From the NCBI RefSeq assembly GCF_040712315.1, contig NC_134015.1, forward strand, positions 14,094,945 through 14,158,944: DNA of 64,000 nucleotides. Direction: 5' to 3'. A program made the position numbers and the translations under genes. Numbering within the stretch: position 1 is the first letter of the stretch; every line of letters begins with the position of its first letter. Source of the DNA: Castanea sativa. Lineage: Eukaryota > Streptophyta > Magnoliopsida > Fagales > Fagaceae. Under the pieces are notes generated by a model. The model was not told the DNA's origin. It was given only the letters and a program-made list of their open reading frames with translations, and ran no database searches. This document shows, one piece after another, positions 59,801 through 64,000 of the stretch.

Positions 59801-60195
59801 GTGGGGATGTCTATAGCTTTGGAATACTGCTGCTTGAGATGATCATTGCCAAGAAGCCCACAGATAGGATGTTCCAGGAAGGTTTAAGCCTAAACAAGTT
59901 CATCTCTGAAGTGCACGAGAGTAAAATCTTGGATATTGCTGATCCAAGGCTTTTCAAGGATTATGAATCTGTAACACAAAGCAGCAGTACTAGTTGTTCT
60001 ATTGGTGGAGATAGCAGCAGCAGCAGCAGCAGCAACAACAACAACAACAACATTACTTTAAGAAGTGAGGAGTGTGTGGCTGCAATGGTGGGAGTTGGAT
60101 TATCTTGTGCTGCTCATTCATCAAAAGAACGTTTTACTATGAGAGAAGCCTTATCCAAGTTGCAAGAGATTAAAAGGAGTTTTATTGGATCTTGA
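56805..60195 (+). CDS. LRR receptor-like kinase, subfamily XII (EFR/Xa21-like)
   Basis: Plasma-membrane receptor kinase of the family that includes EFR and Xa21, which perceive microbial patterns. Two exons, 56805-59481 and 59771-60195, with a GT-AG intron in the conserved position of this subfamily (inside the GYIAPEYG motif), give 1033 residues. A signal peptide (about 1-20, FRFLLLLLSLFQIIASYS) is followed by an LRRNT domain (DREALLAFKSSVSDP, CTWFGVNC). About 21 LRRs of LxxLxLxxNxLxGxIP type run to about residue 625. A transmembrane helix lies at about 651-673 with a KKKSK stop-transfer. Kinase: LLGKGAFGSVYRA (about 712), VAVKVL (Lys about 740), HCDLKPGN (about 841; Cys before Asp makes it non-RD), GDFGLARF (about 862). 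The C-terminal part holds a Ser-run and Asn-run. No frame damage is seen. Ligand unknown; the ortholog was not assigned. Confidence 0.93.
60013..60052 (+). repeat. (AGC)n(AAC)n coding microsatellite
   Basis: Seven or so AGC codons followed by six AAC codons inside the kinase C-lobe region of the receptor kinase, giving Ser- and Asn-runs. Trinucleotide repeats keep frame, so length variation would be tolerated. Confidence 0.9.
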
Positions 60196-60737
60196 AGCAT
60201 TGCCTTAACACTTTTGTGCGGAGTTTAAGTTTATTGCTCAAGCTATTTAAGTTTGATGGCCAATTAATGGGATCATATGTCAAATTGCATTTTCTTTATC
60301 AAACCCCAAATTGAGGCAGTTCAGAAATTTTCTTATGTTAACATGTGCTAAAATAAGATAAAACCTTAGACTACACCTTTAATGAATGCAACATCCCCTT
60401 GGTTCATATTGAACTATCTCTTATTCATTTGCCTTTTATCATTGCCCCTTCACATGCTCTAGAAAAAAAATTTCAGTGGTTTTTGTTAAGAAATCAATCA
60501 ATATCTTCACTATTCCTTATTCAATCTGATTGAATTTATCCCATATTGTGGCAACACACTAGCACAACCCAAAGTGTTACATTTTATGCCATAGAAGGTT
60601 GTGTATCTAGTGTTCTTTGTTTATAAACCCAGTCTACTACTACAAGAGTTAGGCCATTTTGTAATGGTACTCTAGTTATGTAATGTCTTATAAATCGGTT
60701 TAAAACACTAGTTTATATACTTTCGTGTGTGTTTGAT
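60196..60737. other. 3' flank of the receptor kinase gene
   Basis: Untranslated region and intergenic DNA; nothing else recognised. Confidence 0.45.
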
Positions 60738-61112
60738 GTAGGACACGATTTCTCTAATTTTTGTAAATGTTTAATTTTAGTATTTTTATGTAATTTTTGT
60801 TATTTTAGGTTTAGGTTATTTATTTCCTTTTTTTAGGTGATTTTAATGTTATTTAGTCAAATTAGGGTTTTATATACCTTCGTAGCCGCCTTAGGGTTTC
60901 TAGTTGCCCTAAGTTTTATTTTTACTATTTAAACGCATTGTAACTTTCAAAGACAATTTAGTTTTCAGACTATTATCAATAAACACGGACTTTTGTCAAA
61001 TTATTTATCTGGTGAATTCCAGTTTTCTTTTCCTTGTGGATTTAGGGAAACCTCTCGTGGATTCGAGTTTTACTACCAAGAATTAACAGTTTAGTTTTAG
61101 TTCCATCAAGAG
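60738..61112 (+). mobile_element. Possible older LTR remnant
   Basis: Sequence with an LTR-like order: TATTTAAACGC (TATA-like, about 60930), then CAATAAACACGGAC (polyadenylation-like, about 60980) and a GGTGAATTCCAG tail. The copia-type LTR begins immediately after it at 61113. No partner copy is in the window, so the call is tentative. Confidence 0.3.
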
Positions 61113-62147
61113 TGTTAGGACATATGTGATTTGATGTTAGGAACATATGTCAACATTTTATGTAATTGGCTAATCCTTTGACAAAACGCACTTTACTTGT
61201 ATTTGGGTAAATCTAGGATGTGTTTAATACTTCAAGGAACATTGTTTCAAGTCCAAGTATTGAAGTCATGCAAGTCTGTCTAAGATTCAAGTGTGAAGAG
61301 TGTTGTTCATTAAAGCACGACAGCTAGCTCGATAGCTAGCATCTATCGAGACTTGAAGATTTGTTCTAGCCTGTGGCTCGATAGTAGCTCGACAGATAGG
61401 GTATCTGTCGAGATTTATGAAACTTAGATTTTCGAGTCTATTTTTCATCCAATCCGTGATTGTATGTTTGAGATTTCTTTTCTCACAACCCTAAACATAT
61501 ATAAGGATTATTTTAAAGGCCGTATTAGGACACACTGCTAAGAGCACAATTGCACAAGAGCAAATTGTAACCGGGGACCTAGTTTGCCCTAATTCATATT
61601 TCTTGTGAAGAAGTTGTTGTGTTTGTACACCGTAGGGTTTTGTGACCAAGTATCTTCTTGATTTTCATTGTGTGATGAACTGAAAAACTTTGCAGCCAAC
61701 AATCCTTCTCAAGTTGGTGAGTGAGTCACGTACTGGGATTCGTGCAAAGAAGTTAGTCACGTACTGGGATTCGTGCATCAAAGGGTGACGTTCATATATT
61801 GAAGAGTTCAGAAGTTTTGAAACAGTAGAAGGTTTCTACTGTAAATTCATCTACATGGATTGTAGAGTTTAGGGACAAAGGTTTTGTACTAGATCTGAAA
61901 CTTCTCTTTACTATAGTGGCTTACTTTTTGGGAAGGTTTCCCCCCAGGTTTTTTACTGTGAAACTAGTTTGTTTCATTAGTTTTCCTAGGTCATCATATC
62001 TTGTCTTATTTTCTTTTCTGTTGTGCATAATATTGACATGATATTGATGTTTGTTTTTTTTAACAAGTTTTATTCATAATAAATCTAATTAACAACTTGG
62101 GTTTAAAACTTGTTAATTCTATCAACCGGGGTCTAAATTTCCCAACA
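61113..62147 (+). mobile_element. 5' LTR of a Ty1-copia-type retrotransposon
   Basis: Starts TGTTAGGACATATG and ends ATTTCCCAACA (TGTTAGG/CCCAACA inverted ends, 6 of 7), 1035 bp. The first 570 bp reappear at 63431-64000. It contains CATATATAAGGA as a TATA-like element (about 61497) and palindromic CTATCGAG/CTCGATAG and CTGTCGAG/CTCGACAG motifs at 61330-61425. Confidence 0.8.
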
Positions 62148-62279
62148 CGCAATATTCTTTGCTACTTTTGATACATGTGTAGGTACAATGTGATTTGGCC
62201 ATCGCAGGGTTTATATGTGTTAATGTATGTTCACTAAATTGTTTTGACTTGTTTTTGAAATATAAAATTGGTTAGACTT

Positions 62280-62319
<40 letters not shown>

Positions 62320-63042
62320 GGGATCTATGTGCTTACATTTTTCTTATTGAGAGATGTTTTTGAGAGGTTAAAATTTTGTTTGAATATTTGGTTGAGTTGC
62401 ATGTTTGATTGCATTCATATCTGTGTTTTTCTCTTCTTGAAAATCTTTTTTTTAAGCAATCTCGACAGCTCCTCGACACCTCTCGACACCTCTCGACAGC
62501 TAGGCTATCTATTGAGCTCTTCAGCTTTTTCTTATCGCAATCTTGATAGCTTCTCGATCCATCGAGAAAGTTTCTGTCTGCTCGATATATCCTTAACACC
62601 TTCTCGTGAGGTTGGCTCGATAGCTGCTCAACACCTCTAGATCGATCGAGATTCTCTTGCATGCATTGTTTTTCACATGTTTTTCATATTTCTTTGATCT
62701 TGTCATCCATAACATATTGTTTCATTACATTCATGCATTTTTATGAATTCTTTGTGCCCCCTTGATCATACTTGATCATCTTTATGTTTCTCGAGTGAAG
62801 CTTTCTAGCTTCTTATACCCTTTGTCAATCATGACAAAAAGATGGAGAAATTGTGGAGAAATTGTGATTTCTTCTTAAGATTCTACAAGTTAGGGGGAGA
62901 AATACATGCCCTTGTAAGGGGGAGTTGTGTTTCATCTTGTTAGGGGGTGTGTTTACTTCCTTGTTGTTGTAGGAGCTTCTTTTAGCTTCTTCTTCTTGTA
63001 CACCGTTCTTGTGACCATGTTTACATACATTGTGCTTATCTT

Positions 63043-63111
<69 letters not shown>

Positions 63112-63430
63112 GATGTATGTCTTCTTCACCTACCTCAACATGTGTTGTTTCTTTTCTATCTTTATACACATGTTTCTTATTATTGTATGCAATCTTTTAT
63201 TTTTTGTTTCACACAAAGATGCCTTAATGAGTTTTGTTTAAGTGTTTCAGAAATACAGGTTGTCAAAGTCTACTTGTCATGAACTCTCTTTTTGCTAAGT
63301 TTTTCAAGAGTTTGTGTTGAGATAGATTTTACTGTACTTAACAAGTGAGTATGAGTTGAGTGATTTATGACTCCTCTCATATATTCATTTGTTTGTTGTG
63401 GTTTTTTCACGGATTGCCAAAGGGGGAGAT
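62148..63430 (+). mobile_element. Internal remnant of the copia-type element
   Basis: Only 1283 bp separate the two LTRs and no gag, protease, integrase or reverse transcriptase is recognisable, so the coding region is lost. What remains looks like the region 3' of pol: ATGACAAAAAGATGGAGAAA (62831), several GGGGGAG tracts (62893, 62918) and the polypurine tract CCAAAGGGGGAGAT abutting the 3' LTR at 63417-63430. A (TG)n repeat lies at 62285-62316, CTCGACACC/CTCGACAGC repeats at 62461-62510 and (TA)n at 63045-63108. A canonical initiator-tRNA primer site was not seen after the 5' LTR. Confidence 0.7.
63045..63108. repeat. (TA)n microsatellite
   Basis: About 32 TA units inside the copia remnant. 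The Tyr/Ile-repeat frames on both strands are artefacts of it. Confidence 0.95.
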
Positions 63431-64000
63431 TTTTAGGACATATGTAATTTGATGTTAAGAACATATGTCAACATTTTATGTAATTGGCTAATCCTTTGAC
63501 AAAACACACTTTACTTGTATTTGGGTAGATTTAGGATGTGTTTAATACTTTAAGGAACCCTGTTTCAAGTCCAAGTATTGAAGTCATGCAAGTTTGTCCA
63601 AGATTCAAGTGTGAAGAGTGTTGTTCATTAAAGCTTGATAGCTAGCATCTATCGAAACTTGAAGAGCTGTTCTAACCCGTGACTTGACAGCAGCTCGACA
63701 GATAGGGTATCTGTTGAGATTTAAGAAACTCAAATTTTCAAGTATGTTTTTCATCCAATCCGTGATTGTATGTTTGGGATTTCTTTTCTCGATACCCTAA
63801 ACATATATAAGGAATATTTTAAGGGCCGTATTAGGACACACTGCCAAGAGCACAATTGTACAAGAGCAAATTGTAACCGGAGACCTAGTTTGCCCTAATT
63901 CATATTTCTTGTGAAGAAGCTGCTGTGTTTGTACATCGTAGGGTTTTGTGACCAAGCAACTTCTTGATCTTCATCGTGTGATGAACTGAAGAACTTTGCA
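63431..64000 (+). mobile_element. 3' LTR of the copia-type element (cut by the window end)
   Basis: Aligns with 61113 onward, beginning TTTTAGGACATATG (the TG start has mutated to TT) directly after the polypurine tract. By my hand count there are about 29 substitutions in the first 345 aligned bases, mostly transitions, plus a deletion of about 12 bp in the AGCTAGCTCGATAGC region, so the insertion is old. The other end lies outside the window. Confidence 0.8.

Noticed and set aside
62825..63241. Frames of over 100 codons on both strands near the right edge
   Set aside because: Open only because of the TA microsatellite; no retrotransposon protein motif.

Overview
This is a nuclear plant chromosome segment from a dicot, most likely a woody rosid. 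Genes have GT-AG introns, intergenic DNA is very AT-rich, and MITEs, simple repeats and retrotransposon remnants fill the gaps. The MITE families look like those I associate with oak and chestnut (Fagaceae); that placement is inference and has not been tested.

Layout. At the left edge lies the 5' part of a ribosomal protein eS24 gene (minus strand, 1-1311, running off the window) with a telo-box/TATA/site II promoter. An old LTR fragment and a nested MITE cluster follow (2.3-4.8 kb). Then comes a complete 4.5-kb PIF/Harbinger transposon (4988-9508) with 25-bp terminal inverted repeats, a TAA target duplication, an open DDE transposase gene and a frame-broken Myb/SANT-like gene. A six-exon plastid gene of the DUF1517/FLAP1 type follows (9858-16589, plus strand); its introns hold a tRNA-derived SINE and a 140-bp Tourist-like MITE. 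The 16.6-24.7 kb gap contains a truncated LINE flanked by a 64-bp duplication and several MITEs. A seven-exon WNK-family kinase gene lies at 24730-27858 (minus strand).

From 28 to 48 kb there are no recognised genes: AT-rich DNA, MITEs, long microsatellites and a 515-bp solo LTR that landed inside a TA microsatellite. At 48450-48970 (minus strand) is a two-exon gene for a 66-residue secreted peptide precursor. From 49.5 to 56 kb the window carries a non-autonomous CACTA element with palindromic subterminal repeats, a long-armed foldback element, a degenerate tandem array of about 2.3 kb, and a 1-kb hAT element with a perfect 8-bp target duplication. An LRR receptor kinase of subfamily XII type (1033 residues, non-RD kinase) occupies 56805-60195 (plus strand). 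The right edge is a coding-deleted Ty1-copia-type retrotransposon whose 3' LTR is cut by the window end.

The host genes are unrelated housekeeping, plastid, signalling and immune-receptor loci and do not form a pathway. The most interesting items are the small secreted peptide gene, the unusually well-bounded set of DNA transposons (exact target duplications for Harbinger, CACTA, hAT and Tourist-like elements), the long-TSD LINE and the solo LTR. Exon boundaries were placed by eye from splice consensus and reading-frame continuity.
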